A stretch of DNA of 64,000 nucleotides from Symbiodinium natans (GCA_905221605.1 CAJNDS010002790.1:872097-936096); one strand, 5' to 3'. Counted from the first letter of the stretch, positions 19,639 through 29,542 are shown. Numbers and translations: made by a program. The notes: generated by a model from the sequence alone, not told the origin.

Positions 19639-19903
19639 TGCGGAGCTGCAGTTTGTATTGAGGAAAGGAGTTGGTGTTGAAGGAAAAGGGGTCAATGAAC
19701 CCGATAACCTTTCTGGCTCAAGGATGGCCAGCCCGTCCAGTGAAAAGTTTTTGCGCTTGGGTTTGGGTAGTAGGAACCTTGGGTTTCCTTGCCCTTCCCT
19801 TTTCATATACCTTAATCCCGTCTTGGTGTGGTTCGGTTCAGGGAGTTCATTTAGGCAGCCAAGGGTTGAGACTCTTCCTTTTCCCCTTTCGGTTGCCCCC
19901 GTA
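19639..19903 (+). repeat. 3' long terminal repeat
   Basis: Same 265 bp as the 5' copy, with no difference found by reading. Followed by the second TCGGG and then TTTAGGG repeats. Confidence 0.9.
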
Positions 19904-19945
19904 TCGGGTTTAGGGTTTAGGGTTTAGGGATATGGTGCTGGACAG

Positions 19946-19990
19946 GAGCGACACGAGGCTTCGGACAGGGAGCGTGAGGCCGGGCGGGCA
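19946..19990 (+). CDS. Exon-like island, charged
   Basis: It follows CTGGACAG and reads ERHEASDREREAGRA, starting with GAG. Its style matches the charged islands that follow to 28 kb. Another frame stays open to a GCAG|GTGGAT donor. Confidence 0.35.
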
Positions 19991-20400
19991 ACCTGTGACT
20001 TTTGATGCAGGTGGATTGCCAAGCGCGTCGATGTCTTCGCGGGTTTAGGGGGGGGGGGGGGGGGGGGGGTGGGGTTTAGGGTTCAGGGTCAAGTTCCTAG
20101 ACTTTGTGCGAACAAGCCGTAAAAAATCGATATCTTCGGGGGGGAGGGGGTTGGGGGTCAACTTCTCGTTGCACCTCGTAATCTCGTTGTACCTCGTAAT
20201 TATGTTCTAGATAGCATGCTGCCTCGCTGTTCGCGACTCAGAGAGCACACGAAGCCCTGCAAAGAGAGCTTCTTGAGTTCTGTGCTGTTCTTTAGGCCCC
20301 GGAAAGTCCTCGTCCCTCCTGTGCAAGCCACATTGACCCGTCTGTGCAAGCGCTAGAAATCCAAAACCTGAGCCGAGTCTCAACTGATTCCATCGAAATT

Positions 20401-20486
20401 CGGGGTACCATATTTGCATCCTTATTATGAGGGATCCTAGTATAGAGGGGTCCATTTTAGCGCTCCCCTATTCTCGTAAACCCCCA
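20401..20486. mobile_element. MITE-like element, family C copy 3
   Basis: GGGGTACCATATTTGC...GAGGGATCCTAGTATAGAGG...CTCGTAAACCCCC, in inverted orientation relative to 5.6 kb. Confidence 0.55.
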
Positions 20487-20493
20487 TGGCCAG

Positions 20494-20577
20494 AAGGAGC
20501 CTGAGAGGAAGAAAAAGAAGAAGAAACCCAAGCCGGAGAACCTCGTTGAGGAGGCGTTGGGAGCTGCTGAAAGGCTA
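20494..20577 (+). CDS. Poly-Lys exon-like island
   Basis: It follows GGCCAG and reads KEPERKKKKKKPKPEN... to ...VEEALGAAE. The EPERKKKKK motif recurs in the next island 0.2 kb downstream, suggesting exon duplication. Basic, probably nuclear if real. Confidence 0.5.
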
Positions 20578-20699
20578 CCCTAAACACATCCTACACCCTA
20601 CACCTCCCTGAACTACCCTAAGCTCCTCTAAGCTGCCCTAAACTACCCTTTAAGAGCTCCAGAATTCTCCCAAGCAGCTTGGGACCCAGGAGCCGGAGA

Positions 20700-20757
20700 G
20701 GAAGAAAAAGAAGAAGCACAAGACTGAAAGGCACATGGACGAGGTTCGGCGGAGAGG
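20700..20757 (+). CDS. Poly-Lys exon-like island, near-duplicate
   Basis: It follows GACCCAG and reads EPERKKKKKHKTERHMDEVRR. It shares its first ten residues with the preceding island and its Lys run with the 22.2-kb island. Confidence 0.5.
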
Positions 20758-21039
20758 GTCGCATGGGGCACAGCGCCTCTGTTGAACTGCAAACCCTGAA
20801 ACCAGAAAACCCTTCTGCGGCCAGGCCCAGTGCTTGGTCCAGGGTGTTAGTCTGTGTAAGCCCCAGGAGGTTAGCAGTCGAGTAGCTTTTATAGTTTTTG
20901 TTTGTGTGTAGGTTTTGGTGCCGTAAGAATATTTCTTGCGGCACACCTCCTCTCCGGACAGTCTCAACATAGCCCGAATCGGTTTCGACTGGGCGCAGTG
21001 AGCACAAGTGCAACATAGGGTCCTGACCCTTGTCCCCAG

Positions 21040-21120
21040 AAAGAAGCTGACCAGTCGAACTTGTCTGAAGCCGCGCAGTCAGTGCATTCTACATCGCCTC
21101 GCCCTCACCAGAGCACACAG
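21040..21120 (+). CDS. 27-codon exon with strong splice sites
   Basis: Pyrimidine-rich CTTGTCCCCAG on the left and CACAG|GTACTA on the right enclose exactly 27 codons, KEADQSNLSEAAQSVHSTS.... Phase 0 at both ends, as in several neighbouring islands. Hydrophilic linker-like sequence. Confidence 0.6.
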
Positions 21121-21325
21121 GTACTAGTTTCAGAAGCCATCCAAGGAATGCTTAATTCAGGAACTCTAGGTTACAAACCTGTAAAGCAAGCCTAAAGTGC
21201 CAATGAAGCCTATAAACCCTACCCTCCCCCTCAAGCTTGCCCTTTCCCCTTGTTTGGTTTCAAGGTTCCCTTTTACACCAACCAACACCCATTTTGGGCC
21301 CTTGTGGTCCTACTGGGCTACCAAG

Positions 21326-21364
21326 GAAGAAAAGCGAAGCCCCCCTAAGCCACCCGAAAGTGCG
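21326..21364 (+). CDS. 13-codon exon-like island
   Basis: Between ACCAAG and a GTGAGG donor, reading EEKRSPPKPPESA. Phase 0 at both ends, in register with the 21.0-kb exon. Confidence 0.45.
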
Positions 21365-21873
21365 GTGAGGAGTGCCAGGGAGAGGAGCTCGTGCTCGCAG
21401 AGGAGTCAAGTTGCTTAAGTCACTGGCCCTCCATAAGATATTTACGCTTATGGGGTTTATGACAGGGTTTCAAAGGGCGTCTGGACTTTCCAGAATTTCT
21501 AGGATTTCTGGGGTTTCTAGGGTTTAGAAGGTTTACAGGGCTTATAGGGTTTTTAAGGCTGTTTATGGTTTAGAGGGTGTACAGGGTGTAATATGGGGTT
21601 AATAGGGTTTATAGGGTTTACAGGGTTTAAAGGGTTTAGGGTTCTTGAGGGAAACTCCGGGGGATCTTTGATCAACTCTGACATCAAAAATGCGCCAAGA
21701 ACCTTACACCCTAGCCTCTAGCGATTTAGGCCTAGACATGGGTCCAGGCCTTGTGGGCTTTAGCCATGTAAGACGTAGAACTCTGAGCCCTTTTGCAGCT
21801 TGTTGGTTTCATGCAGGCAGGCCGGAGAAGTCTGGAATTCATTTTTCTGTCTGCTCGTGTTGAGATGTTCATT

Positions 21874-21978
21874 GGGAATGTTTCCCCTTATACTAACAGT
21901 CCGGAGTCCTTAATCGGGATTATAGAACCCCTATTATCATCCCTAGTAAGGAGCTGTTAGTCTAAGGGGGAACATCCC
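21874..21978. mobile_element. MITE-like element, family A copy 3
   Basis: GGGAATGTTTCCCCTTATACT...GAGCTGTTAGTCTAAGGGGGAACATCCC. Intact ends, with a short AT-rich centre. Confidence 0.75.
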
Positions 21979-22045
21979 AACCCCGAACTCTAAAGCCCTC
22001 TTAAGCCCTAACTTCCAAAGTAGCCTGTAGCTCTGAGTGTAGTGT

Positions 22046-22164
22046 CACGGGCCCTTGATATGGTCCCGTAAAGGGTTCTGATGTATGGGCCCTGAGTTTT
22101 TACCGGGTATATGAAGTGTGTATAAATAGCACCCTTTTAAAGGCCCATACTACGGGACCGTGTA
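22046..22164. mobile_element. MITE-like element, singleton
   Basis: CACGGGCCCTTGATATGGTCC on the left and GGCCCATACTACGGGACCGTG on the right are imperfect inverted repeats around a TATAAATAG centre. No second copy noticed in the window. Confidence 0.5.
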
Positions 22165-22198
22165 ACTACCCTTAGAGTAGCCCGAAGCCTTCACGGAG

Positions 22199-22250
22199 GA
22201 GCCCATGAAGAGGAAGAAGAAGAAAAAGCAGAAGACCGACCTCATCGACG
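22199..22250 (+). CDS. Poly-Lys exon with GTGAGG donor
   Basis: Reads EPMKRKKKKKQKTDLID plus one base, then GTGAGG. The acceptor is CACGGAG. Third member of the EP..KKKKK island group. Confidence 0.5.
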
Positions 22251-22615
22251 GTGAGGACCACTGCCACCTACAAAGGAAGGAATTAGGGTTTAGGGTTTAG
22301 GGTTTGGGGTGTAGGGTTTTTGGGGTACACCATGCAGTTTCCAAACTTTTTGGGGTGCGATGGCACAGTGCTGGCACGCTGAATGTCGCAAGAGAAGTAG
22401 TGCAGCGAAACCCAAACCCAAGTTCTAAAAACCCTTTTCGAAGGATTCAGTACGGATTTGGGGCGCGTCGGGGTCGAGGTTGCCCCCCTAAGCCAAACGC
22501 CAGGAACTGGAAGCTGCGCCGCCCGCGCAGGAGGCCGGTTGTGGGTTTCGAGTTTGGAGTTCGGCGGAGCTTAGGGTTGAGGGTTTACCCTGAAGCCAAA
22601 GCACGTGAACCCCAA

Positions 22616-22812
22616 ACCCGACAGCCGAAACGCCACACCCCCCAAAACACCCAAATCCGCAAACCCCAAACCCCCAAAACACTCAAACCCCCAAAACACC
22701 CAAACCCCCAAACCCCCAAAACCCCAAACACCCAAACACCCAAAACCCCGAACCCTCAAAACCCCTAAACCCCCTAAACCCCCCTAAACCCCCTAAACCC
22801 TCAAACCCCCAA
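22616..22812. repeat. CCCAAA/CCCTAAA low-complexity tract
   Basis: Repeated AACCCCC and AAACACCC words of variable length. The Pro/Asn/Thr frames through it are artefacts. Confidence 0.8.
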
Positions 22813-22980
22813 ATTACCTGAAACCCGAAACCGGCTCGTGACGCCAGGCACCTCGACGGCGAAGAAAAGCCGCTGCCGAGGCCACCGATCGAGGGGGGGA
22901 GGGTTTAGGGCTTATAGGGTTTAGGGTTCAGGGTTTAGGGTTTAGGGTTTAGGATTTAGGAGGGCGGGGGGGGGGGGGGG

Positions 22981-23046
22981 GGTCCCTTTCTACGTACAGT
23001 TTTTTATGGGGTTATACCTACTAAGTAAGGGTAGTTGCTATCCCCC
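22981..23046. mobile_element. MITE-like element, family B copy 1 (left part)
   Basis: GGTCCCTTTCTACGTACAG...TTATACCTACTAAGTAAGGG matches the family B left half. The right end is missing, and a G-run sits at its left edge. Confidence 0.6.
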
Positions 23047-23439
23047 CTACCCGCCTGTGGTTCGTGGTCCATGGGTTTAGGGTCAGGCGGAAAAGTGCTT
23101 GGGGTTTTGAATGTGCTCTCCGTGGTTCATGGTGGGGGTAGGGGTTTAGGGCTATTTTGGGTTCGGGGTTTAGGGTCCCGCCTGGTGGTTCGTGGTGGGT
23201 TTACGTTTCAGGGTTTGGTGGTCAGGGTTCAGGTGGTTAAAGTTTCGGGCTGCCCCTCTTCCCTTCCTTGGTTCAAGGTGGGTTTAGGTGTTCGGGACTA
23301 GATTAAGGGCTGATGATTTTGATTACGGTTTCCCTCGCACCCCCTGTGGTTCGTGATGGTTTAGGGTTGAACTGTCAGGGTTTAGGGGGGTGGGGGAGAA
23401 CTCTGAGGAGCCCTCAAATTCTGTCATCCTTAAATCTTA

Positions 23440-23540
23440 GGATTGTTCCCCTTATACTAAAATGGTTTAGGGTGTAGGGCTTAGGCTTCAGGATGTAGCG
23501 GTCCTTAGTCGGGATTGTAGTAGGGGGTCACCCACAAGAG
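23440..23540. mobile_element. MITE-like family A copy interrupted by telomere-like DNA
   Basis: The left end GATTGTTCCCCTTATACTAA breaks at 23460. About 40 bp of TTTAGGG-like sequence intervene, and family A sequence resumes at 23500 with GGTCCTTAGTCGGGATTG. The right end is lost. Confidence 0.6.
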
Positions 23541-23629
23541 ATCTGGACCTCCAAGAGTGCTAACCCTGGGCCGAATGAACCCGAAACCCTAAACCTTAAA
23601 CCCGAAACCCTGAGCCCTCATCTCGCCAG

Positions 23630-23682
23630 GAGGAGCCACAAGCGGAGCGGAAGCCCCGGAGGAAGAAGGCGGCCAGCAACAA
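23630..23682 (+). CDS. Exon-like island with GTAAGG donor
   Basis: It follows TCTCGCCAG and reads EEPQAERKPRRKKAASN, ending at CAA|GTAAGG. Basic. The KKAAS ending parallels the islands at 8.2 and 27.3 kb. Confidence 0.55.
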
Positions 23683-24099
23683 GTAAGGAAAACTCGAAAG
23701 ATAAAGCAAGGAAAGGAAACCCTAAACCCGCAAAGGTCAAGACGAGGGTGGAGGGCAATCCGGGGTGGGGCTCAACAAGTCGGGGCACTTTTTGTACCAG
23801 CGCGCTAAACCCTAACGTAAGAACCCTTTTCACAGATCCAGGAACCCCGCCTCCGAGCATGGCCCGAGGACTATCGGGGTCCGAGGCGTAGGAGTTTTAT
23901 GTTGGGCTGAAAGGGTTCAGGGCTTCTTGGGGGTTTAGGGTTTGGGGCAGTTTAGGGTTTAGGGTTTGGGGTTTGGGGTTTAGGGTTTAGGGTTTAGGGT
24001 TTAGGGTTTAGGGTTTAGGGTGGAGGGGTTTAGCCGTAGGATCTTGTTGCGCTTCAAGAAGGCTTCAAGGTTCAAAGCCTTTTGGGGTTTCAAGGATTT

Positions 24100-24572
24100 A
24101 GGGGTTTCAGGGCGTATGGGGCTCAGGGTTTTTCAGGGCGTAGCGAAGTTCAGGGCAATGTGGGGTTTAGGATTTAGGGTGCTTGTGGGTTTAGGGCTTG
24201 CGGTTTTACAAGCTCGCAGCAGGCGGAGTCCCAACCTATACACAAGCTCAGAAGCCATGCTAGCCGTGGATGGCAGGCCAAACGTTTCCATCAGCTAGGT
24301 CATGTTGGCTCGCCCATCTAAAGAGATTCAATGCCAATACAATACATCAGTCATCATTTGGCTCCTTTACGGCCCCACACGACCATGCTAAAACCGACTT
24401 GATAGTGAACACTTGGGCCGTGTTGGGTCTTTGTCACTATATGCTGTGTTCCTCTTATATAGGGCGTTTCGATGATCGTGCAATATGACCCTTCTGGGGT
24501 GGATACTAGCAAGCCAACAAGGGCATATACCAGCTGAATTCTTGAAACGCCACATCAGACACATCGCGGCAG
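24100..24572. other. Unique stretch, no gene resolved
   Basis: Single-copy sequence with short open frames on both strands. No motif or splice pair stands out until the small island at 24.57 kb. Confidence 0.35.
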
Positions 24573-24599
24573 GACGCAGAGGACGACCAGGAGGACCCA
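24573..24599 (+). CDS. Small acidic exon-like island
   Basis: After CGCGGCAG it reads DAEDDQEDP and then meets a repeat. Very short, so the evidence is only the acceptor and composition. Confidence 0.3.
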
Positions 24600-25000
24600 T
24601 AGGGTTTTGTGTTTTGAAGGTTTACAGTTGAGACCCCCGTAAACCTCATATAATATCCCTACAAGCCCTACTAAATTGCACTGCTACATTAAGAGGAGGA
24701 GATGGGCGCGACTTTTCATATTGCAATCCTGGTTCGAAACCATAGGCACATATTTTAGTAGTTTTGTCCCAGGATCATCTAGAGCATTTGGAAGCATCAA
24801 GATGGGTTTGGGGTTTAGGGTTTCAGCTTATTTTTGAAGGGGAAACCAGGCCCGTTAAAAATGTACTACATCTTCGACCAAGCGCCTGCCCTGACGGGCC
24901 TCCCATGCGCAATATGACTACTTGAAGGCTCAACCGAAAATTGTAGGATTTAGGGGTTTAGGGTTTGGGGTTTAGGACCCTAAACCTGTAAAAACGCCAG

Positions 25001-25050
25001 GAGCCTGAAGAGGAGGAGCCGGACGATCGCGAGGCCAGTGCAATGCCAGT
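25001..25050 (+). CDS. Acidic exon-like island
   Basis: After AACGCCAG it reads EPEEEEPDDREASAMPV, beginning GAG like its neighbours. The right end runs into a C-run. Confidence 0.45.
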
Positions 25051-25183
25051 GCCCCCCCCCCCTCCCCAATCCATTTCAACATGGTAGTTCCTGCCACCTA
25101 AACCCAAAACCCTGAGCCCTGAACCCTAAATCCTAAACCCTAAGCCCTAAACCCTCTGAGCCCTGAACCCTGAAAAATGGCAG

Positions 25184-25228
25184 GAGCGGCCCCACCGTCG
25201 GCGTCGAAAGCGGCGTGCCGATCGCGAG
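25184..25228 (+). CDS. 15-codon basic exon-like island
   Basis: Between ATGGCAG and GAG|GTGGCT, exactly 15 codons: ERPHRRRRKRRADRE. Phase 0 at both ends, compatible with the 21-kb exons. Confidence 0.5.
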
Positions 25229-25609
25229 GTGGCTCTTTGGTGTTTGAAGGGAGGACCCCAAGTGGTGCGGGATTGTGATTTGGGTTGCCTTGTCCTTTTT
25301 GTTGGTAAGGGGGGGAGGGGGGGGGGGACTTAGGCCCTCTCAAGCACAAGCACACACACAATTTCATGGCACCAAATTGATGCCTTTTCATTTACGTTTG
25401 GTCCACGGGTTAGAGGTACCAAGGGTTTATTAGGAGGGGTTCAGATGTAGAATGCATAGTTCATGTTTTTTTGCGCGCGTTGGGTACTCGAGCAGTTTGT
25501 TCGGGGCTTGATTGGGTTGGAATAGAGTTTTTCACACTGGTTCAATGCATTTTCTGAAGCCTGACTGCTCAGAACATTCTGGTTTAGACTCTTCCGGTGC
25601 TGGGATTTG

Positions 25610-25707
25610 GGCGTTTACGAATATTAAATAGGAGACCCCGAGATAGATCCCCAAATAGTAGGATACCCTTAGACCCCAATAAGGTACCCCTTATTTTCGG
25701 AAACCCC
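25610..25707. mobile_element. MITE-like element, family C copy 4
   Basis: GTTTACGAATATTAAATAGG...CCCCAAATAGTAGGATACCC...TTATTTTCGGAAACCCC. Confidence 0.6.
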
Positions 25708-25805
25708 ATTTCTTTCGTTTTAGATGTTCTTTGCCTTGATGGCATGATATTTGTACGGCCTTTGGGAGTTTGCCAGCTTTCAGGGTTTCAAGGCACGTTG
25801 TTGAA

Positions 25806-25981
25806 TTAGGGTTTACAGGGTTTACAGGGTTTACAGGATTTTACAGGGTTTACAGGGTTTACAGGGCTTACAGGGTTTACAGGGTTTACAGGGTTTACAG
25901 GGTTTACAGGGTTTACAGGGTTCACAGGGTTTACAGGGTTTACAGGGTTTACAGGGTTTAGAGGGTTTAGAGGGTTTAGGG
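25806..25981. repeat. Tandem GGGTTTACA array
   Basis: Roughly eighteen 9-bp units with few variants, ending in GGGTTTAGA and TTTAGGG. The Tyr/Arg/Val frame across it is an artefact. Confidence 0.9.
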
Positions 25982-26880
25982 TCTTGGGTTTAGAGTTTCG
26001 GGTTTACCCAAGCGCGAGAACGTGCAAAGCTCCGCAACCCCACAGAGCCATAAAGCCCCGGGATACCATTAACCAGGTTAAGTCCCCCCTTAAGTCCTAG
26101 AACCCTTAAAGCCCTGCAACCTTGCGAGCCCAGTGGTCAAGGTTCCCTCAAAAGAAACCAACCCCAGAAAAGGGTACCCTCATTACAGTATGTTTACTGT
26201 GCTAGTCTGGTCTGGGCTACCAAGCAACTCTCAAGCCCTCAACGGCCCTAAGCCCAAAATTCGCTAAACATCTCTTCGCCCTTAGCGCTCCACTAGGTTG
26301 CGTTTAGGATATTTTTAGTTTTCCTTATTTGGGTCTATAAGGGGCCCTGTGTACACATACAAAGGGTTGATGGGCCAACCCGCCTATGGACTGGCTACCG
26401 CCTTTCGTTGACATGAATCTTATTCCCGCATATAACCCCTATATATACCTTCTGTAGTCCCTCTATACCTAAGTAGACCCTAAAGAACCCCTAAAGAACT
26501 TCTAAGGTCCCCAGGGCTCCCTCCTAAAGTCCAGGCGTCAGACCCGCAGCGGGACAGTGAGCCTCGGCCCTGGACGGAAATGGCTTGCGATTGGCTTGCG
26601 ATAAGGAATTTGTTCAGGGCAGGGGGTTCAGGGAGGTATAACTATGGGGTGCAGAGCGTTTTAAATGGGGGTTTAGGGGTTAGAATTTAGGCTGGTCCAT
26701 CTTTACGGTTTGGGGCGGCGTATATTTGTTCTGGGGTGGGGGGGGGGGGGGCAGTCTAGCAAGGTACACGTGGTCACTGCTCCAAATTATGGCCCCTTTT
26801 GGGTTACCATTACTAAGGCTGCCCTTAGTATCTAGGGTACCCAAAGCGGGAGGGGGGGGGGGGGGGGGGGCAATTTGGAG

Positions 26881-26941
26881 ATCCGACCACGCGCACCCGA
26901 AGAGTTGGGTTCGGGTTCCAACTTCGGTTTGGCATCGCCAG
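26881..26941 (+). CDS. Exon-like island
   Basis: After TTTGGAG it reads IRPRAPEELGSGSNFGLASP and ends CCAG|GTCACC. A long G-run lies just upstream. Other frames are open as well. Confidence 0.4.
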
Positions 26942-27343
26942 GTCACCTGCCCCACGGCGCAAGCGCCGAAGGGAGGCGTCGCAGGAGCCTGCCTAGCTGC
27001 AACCCTCAGCCCTACCTGGAGCTCCATGTACCTACTATCTTAGGGGTGATCCCCTTTAAGTTTGTTTTCCGAATTATAACCTACTATTTTGTAGGATTTG
27101 GGAGTCACCGGTAAGCCCAAAAAATTGCGGATGATGATGGGTAGTGAAGAGAGTCCAGGTTTGATTTTCCTTTGCCAGAAAAAGTGCTAGGGAGTGGTGC
27201 GGCAATCGCTCTTTTTATCCAAAACGCCGCCACTCTAAACCCTAAACCCTAAACCCTAAACCCTAAACCCTAAACCCTTGAACTGCTCTACCAGCTTGAT
27301 CGGCTTTGTCGGCTTTACCGGCTTCCGGCCTTGCCCTGAGCAG

Positions 27344-27391
27344 GACCGCACAGACCGGCGGCGCCGAAAGAGCAAGGCAGCCTCAGCTTTC
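27344..27391 (+). CDS. Arg/Lys-rich exon-like island
   Basis: After CTGAGCAG it reads DRTDRRRRKSKAASAF. The acceptor lies downstream of repeated GGCTTTNCCGGC-like words. Donor unresolved. Confidence 0.4.
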
Positions 27392-27577
27392 GTTCTCCCC
27401 CAGATTTTGGGGTTTAGGGTTTAGGGTTCAGTAGGGGTTTGGGGTTTAGGGTTTGGGGTTGAGGGTTTAGGGTTTAGGGGTAGGGGTTTTAGGGTTTAGG
27501 GTTAAGGTTTAGGGCAACCGAGTACGGATGTCCCCGAAGGCTCGGGTCGATATCGGGGGCACATACTGGAAAGGTTC

Positions 27578-27686
27578 AGGGGTATTCAAAAGTAGGCTGA
27601 TAGGTACCCTGGATACAGTTGTAACCATAAGCTTCCCCAACTACAACCCTACTTATAAGTACCCATGAACCTACAAGTAAGGTACC
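27578..27686. mobile_element. MITE-like element, family D copy 2
   Basis: GGGGTATTCAAAAGTAGG...ACTTATAAGTACCCATGAACCTACAAGTAAGG. The left arm is degenerate. Confidence 0.5.
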
Positions 27687-27756
27687 TAATTGCCTGCTAA
27701 GAACCCCCCGCCTTTGCACTCAGCGCACTCCTTTTTGTTCTCCCTCCCTCCCCGCA

Positions 27757-27817
27757 GTCTCCTCGGGACCAGCGCAGCGCCGCGCAGCGAGCCGATCCAC
27801 TCAGCCGGGAGGGGATC
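27757..27817 (+). CDS. Exon-like island after a strong acceptor
   Basis: A 25-nt pyrimidine tract ending CCCTCCCCGCAG precedes SPRDQRSAAQRADPLSREG. Donor not evident before the following repeat. Confidence 0.5.
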
Positions 27818-27849
27818 CCTTTTAGGACTTTCTAGGAGATTTCAGACCT

Positions 27850-27978
27850 GGGACATGTAGGACATTTAGGACATGCAGGACATATTGGACATTTAGGACA
27901 TTTAGGACATTTAGGACATTTAGGACATTCAGGTTATTTAGGACATGTAGGACATGTAGGACATGTAGGGTTTAGGGT
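27850..27978. repeat. Tandem GGACATTTA array
   Basis: Nine-bp units GGACATTTA and GGACATGTA, grading into TTTAGGG at the right end. Confidence 0.85.
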
Positions 27979-28407
27979 CCAGGGTTTAGGGCAGGGGCAG
28001 TGGGGACAATAAAGGGTATAAGTCTCATATTCGATGGCTCGAACCTCCACGACCTCCTGGAGACCTCAGAACCCATAAGGACAGCAAAAACTCCGAGTGA
28101 AACCCCAAGCTCATCAGAAACCTTTTTGATCTTCAGTGAACCTGAAAGGCCCCCCGTCTAGGGGGATTCCCGACATATGGTTCAGGGTTTCGGGTTGCAG
28201 GTACCCTTTGTGGCGGGGATTCCTAGAACAAAGGTGTTTTTTTTGCTTTTTGAGGGGGGGGTGGGGGAGTATAAGTGGCCGCCCTATTTTGAGGAATTCC
28301 CTTGCAATGGATGCAAACTAACCCACGCCAGGAAATGAGTTTTGACTCCGCAACCCCAGGATGCTCCAAACCATGAGAACCCTTTCTCTTCTGCGCGAAC
28401 CTCACAG

Positions 28408-28532
28408 TTTGTAATCGTCCCTGCATTGCACTGCACAGCTGCCTCCTTAGCAAAGACTCCCGCAACCTTGTTCAGGCGATTCTGGAACGGTGCATTTCAG
28501 GCCCCACAAACGCATGGACCCCAAGAACTTGG
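28408..28532 (+). CDS. Exon-like island
   Basis: A TTCTCTTCTGC...CTCACAG acceptor and CTTGG|GTTGGC donor enclose 41 open codons, FVIVPALHCTAASLAKTPAT... to ...THGPQELG. Hydrophobic at the start and globular in composition. The frame is open from 28342. No family recognised. Confidence 0.55.
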
Positions 28533-28859
28533 GTTGGCGTTTAGGGCTTTGTAGGCCTTTGGAGGGTCTGAGAAACCAGGCCTGGGACCTTGCAAAGGCG
28601 GGCGGCGCTGCAGGGTGCTTGGCAGGGTAATCGGGCCCCTGTACAGGGTTTGCTTGGGCGCCCTTGCAACTTTCGTAGCCCTGAAGCCCTATATGCCTTA
28701 AGTCCTATAAGCGCAAAGCCTTGCTTGATAGCTTTAGGGCCTTTACATCCCGGAAGAAAACCTTCGAGCTACATGGGCCTCAAATCTCCCCCCCCCCCCC
28801 CCCCACCGCCCCTCACGTGTGTCAGCAATCCACCGGAGGGCGGTTTGCACGTTGTCACT

Positions 28860-29165
28860 AGTGGGCAGAGCTGTCACTACATGCATGCATACATTCATAC
28901 CTACACATGAACATGAAACATATACGTGTTTGCATACACGCAATACACTACCGTGACATTACGCTATAGTACAGTGCATACGATGCATACGCTACATAAG
29001 GCACATACATCACATGCATTACATGCATTGCACCTATAGATACATGCACTACAATACATACGTTATACATGCACTACATGCAAGCAACCATTTCATACAG
29101 TACATGCACTACATACATTGCATACATTCGATACATTGCATGACATACATAGGCTACAAGCGTTA
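28860..29165. repeat. TACAT/GCAT low-complexity stretch
   Basis: Irregular repetition of CATACAT, ATGCAT and CACTACA words over 300 bp. No gene. Confidence 0.7.
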
Positions 29166-29490
29166 ATTTGAGGGGGAATCGGGCTCAGGGTTGAGGTACT
29201 CTTGATGATCTAGGACACCAAGCCGTACTCCTATAGACCCATTTTTACGATTAGCAGCCCGTTTTCGAAATACAGTAAACAACAACGGACAATCTTCGCA
29301 TTCTTAGGTTGCTGACATGGCAAGTTTGAAAAAACACCTGCAAAATAACACTGCAATCCTTCCCCTAAACCCCAAACCCCTAGACCCTAAACCCCTAAAC
29401 CCCTAAACCCGTAAACCCGTAAACCCGTAAACCCTAAACCCCTAAACCCCTGAAGCCTCGGCCCGAAACTCCAGACTTTCCAGCACCCAG

Positions 29491-29541
29491 GCCAAAGCCT
29501 TCCTTAAGGATGGTGCCCCCGCCAAGGACTCCCCTGAGCCG
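29491..29541 (+). CDS. 17-codon exon-like island
   Basis: Between CACCCAG and G|GTTTAGGG, reading AKAFLKDGAPAKDSPEP. The donor would be supplied by the first telomere-like unit. Confidence 0.45.
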
Positions 29542-29542
29542 G

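Larger units (their letters stand above)
11107..19903 (+). mobile_element. LTR retrotransposon with CCCH/WW/S1 cargo, no pol seen
   Basis: An 8.8-kb element with two 265-bp direct repeats that appear identical base for base. It is bounded by the 5-bp duplication TCGGG (11102-11106 and 19904-19908) within TTTAGGG-like repeat. The LTR ends TGCGG...CCGTA form an imperfect short inverted repeat. A 12-nt tRNA-Met anticodon-arm match follows the 5' LTR and a polypurine tract AGGGGGAG precedes the 3' LTR. The interior carries five overlapping + strand ORFs totalling about 7.8 kb, then a 0.36-kb non-coding tail. I found none of the protease, integrase, reverse transcriptase or RNase H motifs expected of Ty1/copia or Ty3/gypsy elements. 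It should therefore need enzymes in trans. The identical LTRs imply a recent insertion. Confidence 0.88.

Noticed and set aside
24690-24760. tRNA-like T-loop GGTTCGAAACC
   Set aside because: No matching acceptor, D or anticodon arms could be drawn. A similar GGTTCGAACC at 2507 also lacks them.
25770-25961. Tyr/Arg/Val repeat peptide
   Set aside because: Translation of the GGGTTTACA array.
28860-29165. CRISPR-like regular repeats
   Set aside because: Irregular TACAT words without unique spacers or fixed repeat length, and the genome is eukaryotic.
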